Assembly: GCA_014529385.2 (NCBI GenBank)
Contig: CM043958.1
Coordinates: 151,946,793-152,010,792, forward strand
From: Adiantum capillus-veneris
Lineage: Eukaryota > Streptophyta > Polypodiopsida > Polypodiales > Pteridaceae
Direction: 5' to 3'
DNA length: 64,000 nt
Shown here: in pieces, positions 44,191 through 54,046 of the stretch
Layout: every line of letters begins with the position of its first letter
How positions within the stretch are numbered: the first letter of the stretch is position 1
Program-made: the position numbers and the translations under genes
The notes under the pieces: model-generated
What the model was told of the DNA's origin: nothing
Database searches by the model: none
The model's input: only the letters and a program-made list of their open reading frames with translations

Positions 44191-45186
44191 TTAGTCAATA
44201 AGTGCAAAGGTGAAGCTACCTCGGCAAACTTCTGAATGTTTGAACCGCCGGTACTAAGAACACAAGCCCAAAAAGCTTCTAACTTCATGAACATTCTTCA
44301 GTTCTGGCCTATCGCGGATAGTCTCAATCTTGGCCGGATCCATCTGTACTTCTCTTGCTGAGACGATGTGTCCCAGAAAGTGTATCTCCGGCAAGAAAAA
44401 CTTGCTCTTTTTGGCCTTAATAACCAATTTGTGATTACGTAATGCCTGAAAGACCTGTAGCAGATGGTGTCGGTGCTCTGCTTCATCCTTGGAGAAAACT
44501 ATAATATCATCAAAGAAAGTGCCCACAAAAGATCGATGCTCTCGGAAAATCCTATCCATCATTCGGTTGAAAGTTGTTGGAGTATCGGTAAGTCCAAAAG
44601 GCATCACCAAAAATTCGTACAAACCGAAGCGTGTCCAAAAGGTTGTCTTGTAGACATCTCCCGGAGCGATTCTGATATGATGATATCCGCATTCCAAATC
44701 AATCCTGCTGAAACAAGAGGATCCCTGTAGTCGGTCAAGAATATCATCATGGAATCGAAAATCTGTTCTTGATTGTGATTTTATTGAGAGCTCTATAGTC
44801 AATGCACATCCTCCAAGATGCGTCTTCTTTAGTACCAATAAAACCGGAGAACAATAGGGTGAAGTACTAGATTGGATGAGACCCTTTTCAAGAAGGTCTT
44901 TTACTTGGTTCATGATTTCTTCATTCTGGGCTCGGCTAACACGGTAAGGTGGCCGGTTTGGTGGTGTGGTTCGAGGAATTAGATCAATAGTATGGTCCTC
45001 AGGACGAGAAGGGGGTAACTCTCCTTGTAGGCCTTCTGCGAAACAATCAACATGTGCGCAGAAATATGTGTTGTTCTTTGTCTAGTTCAAACATGTTCGT
45101 TCATTGTTCATCATTCAATTCTTTCAAATAGATGGATTAAACAAAAGACTGGATTTCATTAATTTTGAAATGGCCGAAGCCAAAAC
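44191..45186 (-). pseudogene. A5 RT fragment
   Basis: Minus strand: NEEIMNQVKDLLEKGLIQ, SPVLLV, FSRIDLECGYHHIRI (catalytic Asp kept), [49 protein letters not shown]. It ends at the C junction, so RNase H and most of integrase are absent. On the upstream side it runs into the end of protease, cut at 45186 by LTR D; protease and gag resume at 51508. Confidence 0.88.
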
Positions 45187-45194
45187 TGTCACAA
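45187..45194 (-). repeat. LTR D, 8-bp left stub
   Basis: TGTCACAA, the terminal eight bases of solo LTR D, left of A4. Its last five bases (CACAA) are the TSD of A4, repeated at 50989-50993. Confidence 0.72.
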
Positions 45195-45798
45195 TGTAAC
45201 AGACGTGGACACTCCAAGTCAAGAATCAATCACGACAGCACCAAATAACCACTTCAAAACAATTCACAGGTCACAATAGAGATTTGCACTGGCTCGGCGG
45301 AGTTCCGTGCCTAGAGATATTGGCCCCTAAGACTGGCGCCCCTTTCGGTTTTCTTTATGTATTAAATCAATGTCAAAGTACAAAGAGCGGTTAGGGTTTC
45401 ACTCTGAGACTCTGCATCCAGATGCCCTGCAGAGTGAGCCCTAAACCGTGTATATAAAGAATATAAGGGATGCCCAAAAGCAAAGCCCCAAAAGCTTTCA
45501 GTTTAAAAGCAGTTTCTCTCTTTATCTCTCTTCCAATTTTCTTGCAAAGCCAAAAAGCACTCAACTAGCGTCGTTCATGCTTTTTTCCCATCCTCCCTGA
45601 TTTTCGCCGCAAAATCTGGAGCTGTTGCCACGTGGCACTGGCGCCAGTTAGGGTTTCCGGCCAACAGCTAGGGTTTGCAGGAAATTAGGGTTTTCTGAAA
45701 TTAGGGTTTCTACAAAAAATTAGGGTTTGCAAGAAATTAGGGTTTTTGGCAAAAATTAGGGTTTCTGCTGTCGATAGCCACGTCATCACTTTGTGACA
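45195..45798 (-). repeat. 3' LTR of A4, 604 bp
   Basis: TGTAACAGACGTGGACACTC to CACTTTGTGACA. Inverted R motif (GGCGCCCCTTTCGG, about 45335), TATA-like region near 45450, G-box CCACGTGGCAC (about 45629) and a TTAGGGTTT telobox run (45650-45770). Confidence 0.94.
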
Positions 45799-46396
45799 TA
45801 CCCCCCTCTTGAAAGCATTGTAATCGACCGCGACTACGCCTGCAAAAGCGATAGAAGCCATAAACCGTCTTAGCAGACAGTGACTGTTAGTACCTGCGTA
45901 CTAGGAACACACATCTAGCACTTGTACCAAATCAACAGTCACATCACACGACATCACAGGACATCACTAGACATCACAGGACATCACATGACATTCAACA
46001 TTCATTCGGATCTTAGAGCATGATTTATCGGCAATGTAGCTAGCAATCACATCTAGGTCCAATCGAGACCTCGTCCATGTCCGATTGACTAACCCCTATT
46101 GGAACCATGTCTATTCGAGATCAATCAGACCAAAATGCTGCAGTCATTTCGTCTATCAGTTCCTGCACTTAAGAGAAGTCAAGATCAAATCAGTATCATA
46201 ATCAGAAATTCCATTTCTTAAAGTCATACAACAGAATACTGTCAGCTTTCAGTATCCCTGAAGCTCGAAGAGACATCAGTGACACTAGTATCTAAATCAA
46301 GGCATCTGTTGACAAAGGAGCGGAGCGACTCCCCTCTTGTGTATCTCACTGCACCAGATCTCTGGCCAAGCTGAATTTTGGTTTTATTTGGAGTAG
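45799..46396 (-). other. Polypurine tract and 3' UTR of A4
   Basis: TACCCCCCTCTTGAAAGC (45799-45816) is the inverted polypurine tract. The 3' UTR has the ACATCAC(A/T)GGACATCAC run at about 45945-45995, the inverted form of the TGATGTC repeats seen in other A copies. Confidence 0.87.
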
Positions 46397-48502
46397 ACTA
46401 TGCTAAACCAAAAGCATCGAGGTAAAGTTTCACAATCTGAGGAGTATCGGAAAATCATCGCGACCATTCTGTGTATTCGGGAGATAAAAAATGAAATCCA
46501 TTGCAATACTTTCCCACGGGCGGGTGGGTATAGGTAAAGGTTGTAACAATCCCTGTGCCTTATGCCTGTCAAACTTGACCTTCTGGCATACTACGCACAA
46601 ATTCTTCCATATCCTTTTTGAGTCTCGCCAAAAAAAAAAGTATCTCTCTACCCCTTTCATGGTGGTAGCAATGCCGAGGTGACCCGTAAAAGGTGGACAG
46701 TGACATTCAGTCATAACCTTTTCCCTCAACGGCTGTGTAACGCACAACATAGTCTTTTTCATCAAGTAGCCTTCCCGAAGGGAGTATCCAGCTATCGTCT
46801 CCCCATCCCGTATCCGTTTGAAAATATCTGTAAAATCTGTATTTGTGGCATACTGATCGACCATATCCTCGAAGCTCCTATGGTGTATCGCGGAAATAGC
46901 CAGAACCAACGGCTTCCGAGACAAAGCATTTGCCACCACATTCTTCTCTCCCTGAACATGGACAATCTGGAAGTGAAACTGTGACAAGCTGCTTCTGTGA
47001 CAAGAAGTAGCGCAAACTTTGATGGTCTGTAAAGACAATAAAATCCGCTCCGAGTAGGTAATGCCGCCACTGAGTAAGAGCATGGAGAACCGCCAAAAGC
47101 TCTTTCTCATATATCTATGCTGTCATCTCTGGCCTACAGAACAATCGGCTCTCGTAAGCAATGACATGGCCTTCTTGTATCAAGACCACACCCAGACTAC
47201 GACCACAAGCATCACAATATACTTCAAATGACTTCTGCAAGTCCGGCAAAGTCAAAACTGGTCCCGTAGTCAATTTCTCCTTCAAGGTCCCAAAGGCAAT
47301 TACCTCTGTGGATCCCCACAAGAAAGGGACTCCTTTCTGTGTCAAGATATGCAAAGGGGAAGCAACCTTCGCAAACTTTCCTATGAACCGCCTGTAGTAC
47401 GAACACAGTCCCAAGAAGCTTCTAACTTTATGGACATTCTTCAAATCGGACCAATCACTCTTGGCCGGGTCCATTTGCACTCCCACTGCTGAGACAATGT
47501 GTCCCAAAAAGTGTATCTCTGGTAGGAAAAATTCACTTTTCTTCGCATCAATCACAAATTTGTGATCTCGTAATGCCTGAAATACCTGGAACAGATGATC
47601 TGTGTGTTCTGCGTCATTCTTGGAGAAAACAATGATGTCGACAAAGAAGGTGCCAACAAATAGTCTATACTCTCAAAAAATCCTGTCCATCATCCGGTTA
47701 AATGTCGCAGGAGCATTGGTTAAGCCAAAAGGCATCACCAACCCAAAAGTAGTCCAAAAGGTTGTCTAGTAGACGTCTCCCGATGCGATCCGGATCTGAT
47801 TATATCCACTCTTCAAGTAAATCGTGCTAAAGCACGAGGATCCCTGTAACCTGTCGAGTATATCACTGATCCTAGGAATCGGAAATCTGTTCTTGATGGT
47901 GATTTTGTTGAGAGCTGTATAATTGATGCACATCCTCCAAGATCCGTCTCTCTTTTAAACCAACAACACTGGAGAGCAATACGATGAAGTACTAGGTTGG
48001 ACAAGACCCTTTTTCAAGAGGTCTTTCACTTGGTTCATAATCTCTTCATTCTGTGCTCGGCTCACACGGTAAGGTGGCCGGTTCGGTGGTGGGCTTCCAG
48101 GTATCAGATCAATGGTATGATCTTTAGGACGAGCAGGCGGTAACTCTCCTGGTAGGCCCACTGAGAAGCAATTGGCGTGAGAGTGGAGAAAATCTTGGCG
48201 TTCTTTATCAAGTTTAGACATATTTGTCTTATCCTTATCGGTCAATTCTTTCATAAAGATGGAGTAAACAAACAGACTGGATTTCATTAATTTTGAAATG
48301 GCCGAAGCCGATACAATAGGGACAGATTCGCCCTTCAGTTTAATATCATGTATATTTGTTTTGCCCTTTTCTGTAGTCAAAGTCGCTTTTCTGGCCCCCG
48401 ATAATCGACCACGGCGTTTTTCTTGTGGTACCAGGGAATCCCTAAGAGAACATCACAACCCTCCGAAGGCATTATGAAGAAGTTCTCATGCCCCAAATAC
48501 CC
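46397..48502 (-). pseudogene. pol of A4: RT, RNase H, truncated integrase
   Basis: Minus strand, from protease end (about 48502): RT with DHTIDLIPGSPPPNRPPYRVS, then a palm block STIYLKSGY (about 47812-47830) where the catalytic Asp is Tyr, a damaged FF-DD site near 47640, FLGHIVS, RNase H ([33 protein letters not shown]), the integrase H2C2 region (HCPPFTGHLG, VCQKVKFDRHK) and the start of the core (SIAMDFIFYLP). A deletion then joins directly to the last codons of pol (YSSDCETLPRCF frame), so the SDRD and QSE blocks and the chromodomain are missing. Confidence 0.9.
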
Positions 48503-50353
48503 CTAACAATGCAACCAAAGTTTGCCAAAGACAGGTGTAATGGCTACGTCCCTGCCGGGTGCTGCTAGAACTGCCTCTGCAAGTGGTCCCATCCGATTGG
48601 GAGTAATCTCGAGGCGCGCCGCCAATTCCGGTGAAATGAAGTTGGCCTTGGCTCCTCCATCAAAGAAAATCAGGGCCTCTTGATCTTTCACTTTGCCCCA
48701 AGCTCGGCAATGTTCTGTACTCTCATCCATGGTGTCAGGATCGGTACCCACACAATCTGGAACCAGTCCTGTTTTCATCTTGTCTTTTCGTCCACGTTCC
48801 TCAGTTGCTCTCGAACTCTTAGGCCTCATTCTGTTCTTTCTGTGCCTTCTTAGGGCACTTCGCGGAATGTGTCCCTTTTCCCTGCACCCAAAGCACTTCC
48901 CCTCTATGATGAATCGAGCTCGCTCCCGAGGAGTAAGCTTGGGTTGTGCATCCTTTTTCTCTGGGTTGCTCTTTTTCTTTCTACTTTCAGTCCCATAAGT
49001 CTGTTCGGCTCGTTGTGTCATGTTCTCATCTGTGGGGTAAGTCAGACTGCCAGAGTGAATGGCAAAGCCCCGCTTCGCATGACTCATCAACTCCTGAATA
49101 GAAGCTGACTTCTGCTCCAAGCAGTGATCTGGGATCTCTGTAGGTAGACCCAAGGTGAACCGCTCAATCTGTTCTCTGAACGTTATCTTCTTGAATGAAG
49201 AGGCGGGTAGAAAAGAGCTCTAGAATCTTTGGCAATAAGCATTGATTGTATCTTTCTTGGTCATCCGAAGATGGTTCCAAGCAGCTCATATATCTCGTTC
49301 ATATTCTTGCGTCAACCAAGAAGAAATAAAAAGCTTTTTGAATTTCAGCCATTTAACTGGCGCAGTCTTGTTTAAAAGAAGTGTGGACGGTGCACCAAGT
49401 ACGAGCATTCCCCTTAAGGTAAGTTGTAGCTCTCCTAATCTTGGAGTGCTCTGAATAGCGTCGTCCAGTGGCCACCTTCCTTAAACTCTCGGACTTTCTT
49501 GCTTTTATCTTCGAGAAAGTCATACTGGTTGGCTTTGTAAAAATTCTTCTTTTCGCATAGAAGTTTCTGCCCTTTCCGAAGCTTTGTTTCTTGCTTCGCT
49601 TTTTACCCTTTCTGTCTTCTTCGCTCGAATCTGAAGAGCTAGAAGAACTGTCAGAAGAAGAAGAAGAAGAGCTGGGTGCTCCTTCAAATCGAACACACTT
49701 CTTCTGTTTCTTTGCCTTGTCATAAGTCGACTGACGACCCAAATATCCCGGGAAGTCAATGCTTTTCTTCTGCTTTTTGCCGTGCCTTTTGCCTTCTTTT
49801 TGCGCGTCAAAAAGCTGAGGAATCCGTGCATCAACCACCTCTAACTGTCAGAAGAAGAAGAAGAGCTGGGTGCTCCTTTAAATCGAATACGCTTTTTCTG
49901 TTTCTTTGCCTTGTCAAAAGTCGACTGACGATCCAAATATCCCGGGAAGTCAGTGCTTTTCTTTTGCTTTTTGCCGTGCTTTTTGACTTTCTTTTGCACG
50001 TCAAAAAGCTGAGCAATCCTTGCATCAACCACCTCTTGTAATTCCTTCTCTGAATACTGTTTGTGATCAGAAGGTTTCTTGAGAGCGGGTTTCAATGGTG
50101 GTGTAGTGGTTTTCTGCCACTGTGTATGCACTTCCTGAAAAGAAGTCTCGCTCATATATTTTGCCAATTTCGGATCCTTCGCTAAACTGAGAATCATCTT
50201 TGTTGCATCGCCGATCAATGGACGACGCTTCATCTCTCTTTGCTCCGCCTGAGTAGGCCGAGGCGGACCATACTTTCTGTCGGAATCTTCGTTGTGATCC
50301 CTGCCTGCAGGTCCAGATGCAGAGGGAGTCGACTGATCCTTGTGTGAAGCCAT
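48503..50353 (-). pseudogene. gag and protease of A4
   Basis: Start ATG at 50353 (MASHKDQSTPSASG). Amino region (LAKDPKLAKYMSETSFQEV), then a Lys/Ser-rich linker present twice: about 49655-49842 and 49850-50040 are near-identical units of roughly 185 bp, shifting the frame. Then the capsid-like domain (fragmentary, 49100-49500), a zinc knuckle CFGCREKGHIPRSA lacking its last Cys (about 48870-48915), and protease with [20 protein letters not shown] (about 48610-48665). Confidence 0.88.
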
Positions 50354-50410
50354 AGGTGCCGGGGAAAAAAAATTGGGGATCGGATTTCCCGTAGAAGAGA
50401 AATCGGTCGT

Positions 50411-50423
50411 GCTCTGATACCAC
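50411..50423 (-). other. Primer-binding site of A4 (initiator tRNA-Met)
   Basis: On the - strand the LTR end TTACA is followed by G and then TGGTATCAGAGC, a perfect match to the plant initiator tRNA-Met site. Confidence 0.92.
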
Positions 50424-50988
50424 TGTAACAGACTTGGACACTCCAAGTCAAGAATCAATTGCGACAACACCAAATAATCACTTCAAAACAATTCACAGAT
50501 CACAATAGATTTGCACTGGCCCGACGGAGTTCCGTGCCTAGAGATATTGCCCCCAAAGGCTGGCCCCTTTCGGTATTTCTTTATGTATTAAATCAATGTC
50601 AAAGTACAAAGAGTGGTTAGGGTTTCACTCTCAGACTGTGCGTCCAGATGCCCTGCAAAGTGAGCCCTAAACCGTGTATATAAAGATTACAAGGGATGCC
50701 CAAAAGCAGAGCCCCAAAAGCTTTCACTTCAAAAGCAGTTTCTCTCTTTATCTCTCTTCCAATTCCCTTGCAAAGCCAAAAAGCACTCAACTAGCGTTGC
50801 TCATGCTTTTTTCCCATCCTCCGTGATTTGCGCCGCAAAATCCGGACTGGTGCTAGTTTAGGGTTTCCAGCCAGCAGTTAGGGTTTGCAGGAAATTAGGG
50901 TTTTTTGAAATTAGTGTTTTCTGAAATTAGGGTTTCTGGCAGAAATTAGGGTTGTTGCTTTCGTTAGCCACGTCATCACTTTGTGACA
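50424..50988 (-). repeat. 5' LTR of A4, 565 bp
   Basis: TGTAACAGACTTGGACACTC to CACTTTGTGACA; the same landmarks as the 3' LTR, with a damaged R motif (GGCTGGCCCCTTTCGG, about 50560) and the G-box segment lost (CCGGACTGGTGC, about 50840). Confidence 0.93.
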
Positions 50989-51507
50989 CACAATGCGGGC
51001 ACCACGTGCCAATAGAAAAGAACAGACTGAAACATACTTTTAGCACTTCAATAACAACTGAACTGAAAGAGAGAGACGACACGCGACACGGAGTGGCGGA
51101 ATTCCACCCGAGAGAGTATTGGCCCCAAATCTTGGCGGCCCTTTCGGTATTTCTTTATATTGCATCATCAAAGTACAAGCCGGTACGCCAGAATCTGCAC
51201 CTTCTCCAAGAAGCATGCCAGAGAATGAGCCCTAGCCTCATATTTGAAGGCCCTTGGCCTGAAAAGCAGTTACAGTAAAAAGCCTTTAAAACTCAAAAGC
51301 CTCTGGTCCAAAAGCAAAGCCAAAAAGCTGCCAACGTAAATCACGGAAATCCGTACAGCTTGCCACGTCATCAAGCAACGCAATTTTCGGAAATCTCTAT
51401 GCTGCCCTTAGGGTTAGGGTTAGGGTTTTTGGCAAAAATTCAAGGCTTAGGCCCCTCGGCCGGTAGCTCCGTTCTTCAGTAGGTCAACACGTCAGCAATT
51501 TGTTACA
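50989..51507 (-). repeat. Solo LTR of family D
   Basis: Together with 45187-45194 forms a TGTCACAATG...TTTGTTACA unit in - orientation. It contains the inverted R motif (GGCGGCCCTTTCGGTATTTC, about 51134) and TTAGGGTTAGGGTTAGGG (about 51408). No internal sequence adjoins it: both sides are A5 protease (left flank ends CCAAAAC, right flank begins GATACAATAGGG; intact copies read CCGATACAATAGGG), so it is a solo LTR in A5, with a degraded TSD. Confidence 0.8.
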
Positions 51508-53500
51508 GATACAATAGGGACGGACTCACTGTTCAATTTTACATCAAGTATAATTTTCTTGCCCTTCTCATTTGTCAAAGTTGCTTTCCTTGCCCAATAG
51601 TCGACCACAATGTTGTTCTTATGGTACTAAGGGATTCCTAGGAGGACGACACCCTTCTAAAGGCATGATGTAAAAGTCCTTGTGCTCTAAATACCCCTGA
51701 CAATGCAAACGAAGTTTGCCAATGACAGACGTAATGGCTACATCCCGTCTGGGCGTTGCCAGAACTGCCTCCGCTAGTGGCTCCATCCTTTCGGCCGTAA
51801 TCTCATGCCGCGCCGCCAATTGAGGTGAAATGAAGTTGGCCTTGGCTCCTCTATCAAAAAAGATAAGGGCTTCCTGATCTTTGACTTTGCTCCATGCGTA
51901 GCAAAGTTTGTACTTTCATCCATCTGGCTTGGGTCGGTTCCCATGCAATGTGGTACCAATCTTGGTTTATCTTTACCTTTTCTACCACGTTCCTCCGCTG
52001 TTGTAGAACTATCTAGCCTGTCTTGAGTCTGTCCTAGTCGTGCCTTTTTGGGGCACTTTGCGAAGATGTGCCCTTGTTCCCCGCAACCAAAACACTTTCC
52101 CTCTTTGAGATAGTTATCTCTCTCTCTCTCTCTCTCTAATAGTCAATCGGTGTCGTGTATCTTTCTTTTCATGGGGATTCTTTTTCTTTCATTGGTCAAG
52201 GTCTGTTTGGTTCTTTGAGTCAAAATTTCGTCAGTGGGGTAGGTCAAATTCCCTGAATGTATCGAGAATCCCTGTTTCGCATGTCCTATTAGTTGTTGTA
52301 TAGACTCGGACTTTTGTTCAAGGCAGTAATCTCGGATATCTGTAGGGAGTTGACAGCAGCAAAACCACTCAATCTGTTCTTTAAAAGTGACCTTCTTAAA
52401 CGAAGAGGTCGGTAGAAAAGAATCCCAAAACCTCTCGCAATATGTGTCCAAAGTATCACCCTTGGTCATCCGAAGATGGTTCCAAGCGGTTCTCACATCT
52501 CGTTCGTATTCTTGGGTCAACCGAGAAGAAATAAAGAGCCGTTTGAACTTCAACCACTTGACCGGGGCTTCTTCCCTCAAAAGAAGAGTGGACCACCATG
52601 TTCGAGCATTTCCCTTCAAAATCGATGCGGCCCTCTTGATCTTGGAGTGTTTGAGTAATGTCCTCTGGAGAAGGCTATGTTAAATTGCTGAATGAAAGCC
52701 AAAGCCCTCGGAGCATCTCGGAATCCAGAAAAGGGTTCAAATTTTATCGACTGTCCACCCTCTTTAAATTCCTTTGTCTTCTTCCTCTTATCTTCGAGGA
52801 AATCGTACTGGTTGGCTTTGTGAAAGTGCTTCTTCTTTGCATAAAACATGTGATCGTCGGAGTTCGAATTATCAGAGGATTACTCCTTTGTAGAACTATC
52901 AGAAACTGGTCGGAATCTGATCTTCTTTGCCTTTTTCTTATTCTTTCCAAAGCTTTGCTTCTTGCCCTTTCTGTCCTCCTCACTCGAGCTGGAAGAGAAA
53001 GAGCTAGAAGCACTGTCAGAAGAAGAGGATGAAGAACTGGGTAGTCCTTCAAAACGCACACGCTTCTTCTGCTTTCTTGCAAATGCAAAAGAAGATTGAC
53101 GGCCCAATAATCTGGGTAGTCAGTCCTCTTTTTGCGCTTCTTCAATTGCTTCTTCGATGGCTTCTTCATGTCCAAAAGCTGACTGATTTGAGTCTGGACC
53201 ACATCATGGAGTTTTTGTTCAGTGAACATTTTCGGAGTAGGAGGTTTGATTGGTGGTTCGTATGCACTTCAGCCATGACTGTTGAGTCAAAAATTTTGCA
53301 AATTAGGGATTTTTGACAAACCGAAGCATTTGCTCTGTGCACTCGTCAAACTGCTGTCGACGTTGTATCTCCAAGAGTTCATATTGTGTGGACTGAGGTG
53401 GCGTGTACTCATCTTCTGCTAAGTCGCTTGACTTTGCTATATTGCCTCCTCCCGCCTGAGCGATTGCAGAAGAGATCGATCAATTCTTTTCGGAATCCAT
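51508..53500 (-). pseudogene. A5 gag and protease
   Basis: Minus strand. Gag start near 53497 (MDSEKN context), Lys-rich and Ser-rich linker (52880-53230), capsid-like domain (FIQQFNIAFSRGHY about 52690; NARTWWSTLLLREEAPVKWL, YERDVRTAWNHLRMTKGDT, EQIEWFCCCQL in 52143-52619), a CT tract (about 52110-52138), an intact CX2CX4HX4C knuckle (CFGCGEQGHIFAKC, about 52050-52095), then protease with [12 protein letters not shown] (about 51825-51870), a third variant of DxGA. Frameshifted throughout. Confidence 0.87.
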
Positions 53501-53552
53501 AGGTGCCGCGAGAAAAGGGATCGGATTTCTTGGTAGAAGAGAAATCGGCCGT

Positions 53553-53565
53553 GCTCTGATACCAC
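53553..53565 (-). other. Primer-binding site of A5
   Basis: Perfect TGGTATCAGAGC on the - strand, one base from the LTR, as in A4. Confidence 0.92.
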
Positions 53566-54046
53566 TGTAACAAACTTTTGACACCCCAAGTCTAGATTTT
53601 GTCGCGACACAACAGAGATTCACTTCAAAACAATTCACAATTCAAGAGTCGACAAGAGAGAGATTGGCCCCTTAGACTGGTGCCCCTTTCGGTATTTCTT
53701 TTATATTAATCTTGGAGCAAAGTACAACTCCTGTGGATTCTTGCTCTCAGACTCTGCGTCCAAATGCTCTAAGAAAGCGAGCCCCCTTGGGTCACTTATA
53801 AACATCACAAGGGGTGCTAAAAGCAGAGCCCCAAAAGCATGAAACTCAAAAGCAACTCGATCCCAAAAGCCTGCAGCCAAAAGTAGTCAGTGCTGCCTGT
53901 GAAAATCCGTACTGCCACATGAGCACAACCAGTGTCTGCTAGGTGTAGGCATTGGGAAGTGTTCGGGTAGACTAGCATCAATATCCTAGCATAGGTATTT
54001 AACCGCATGTGAAGCGCCTCTTATAAGTGAGTTTGTTAATGTCACA
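53566..54046 (-). repeat. 5' LTR of A5
   Basis: TGTAACAAACTTTTGACACC at the inner end; the outer end is best placed at TGTCACA (54040-54046), giving TGT...ACA ends and 481 bp. Inverted R motif GTGCCCCTTTCGGTATTTC (about 53681). Diverged and without the telobox cluster. This is the right edge of the retrotransposon stack. Its 3' LTR is not present. Confidence 0.75.

Larger units (their letters stand above)
45195..50988 (-). mobile_element. Family A LTR retrotransposon A4, 5.8 kb
   Basis: Minus-strand family A element: 3' LTR 45195-45798, polypurine tract, pol, gag, PBS and 5' LTR 50424-50988. TSD CACAA (45190-45194 and 50989-50993) is perfect; removing A4 restores LTR D. Pol lacks the integrase core through C-terminal region, and RT carries the same Asp-to-Tyr change as A3. 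Confidence 0.94.

Noticed and set aside
51405-51430. Internal telomere array
   Set aside because: Only about three TTAGGGT units within LTR D; too short and in an LTR context with related telobox motifs.
43420-54046. A single large minus-strand element from 43420 to 54046
   Set aside because: Two family-specific LTR sets, a TSD CACAA and a solo LTR show it to be A4 in LTR D in A5, with a family C fragment at the left end.
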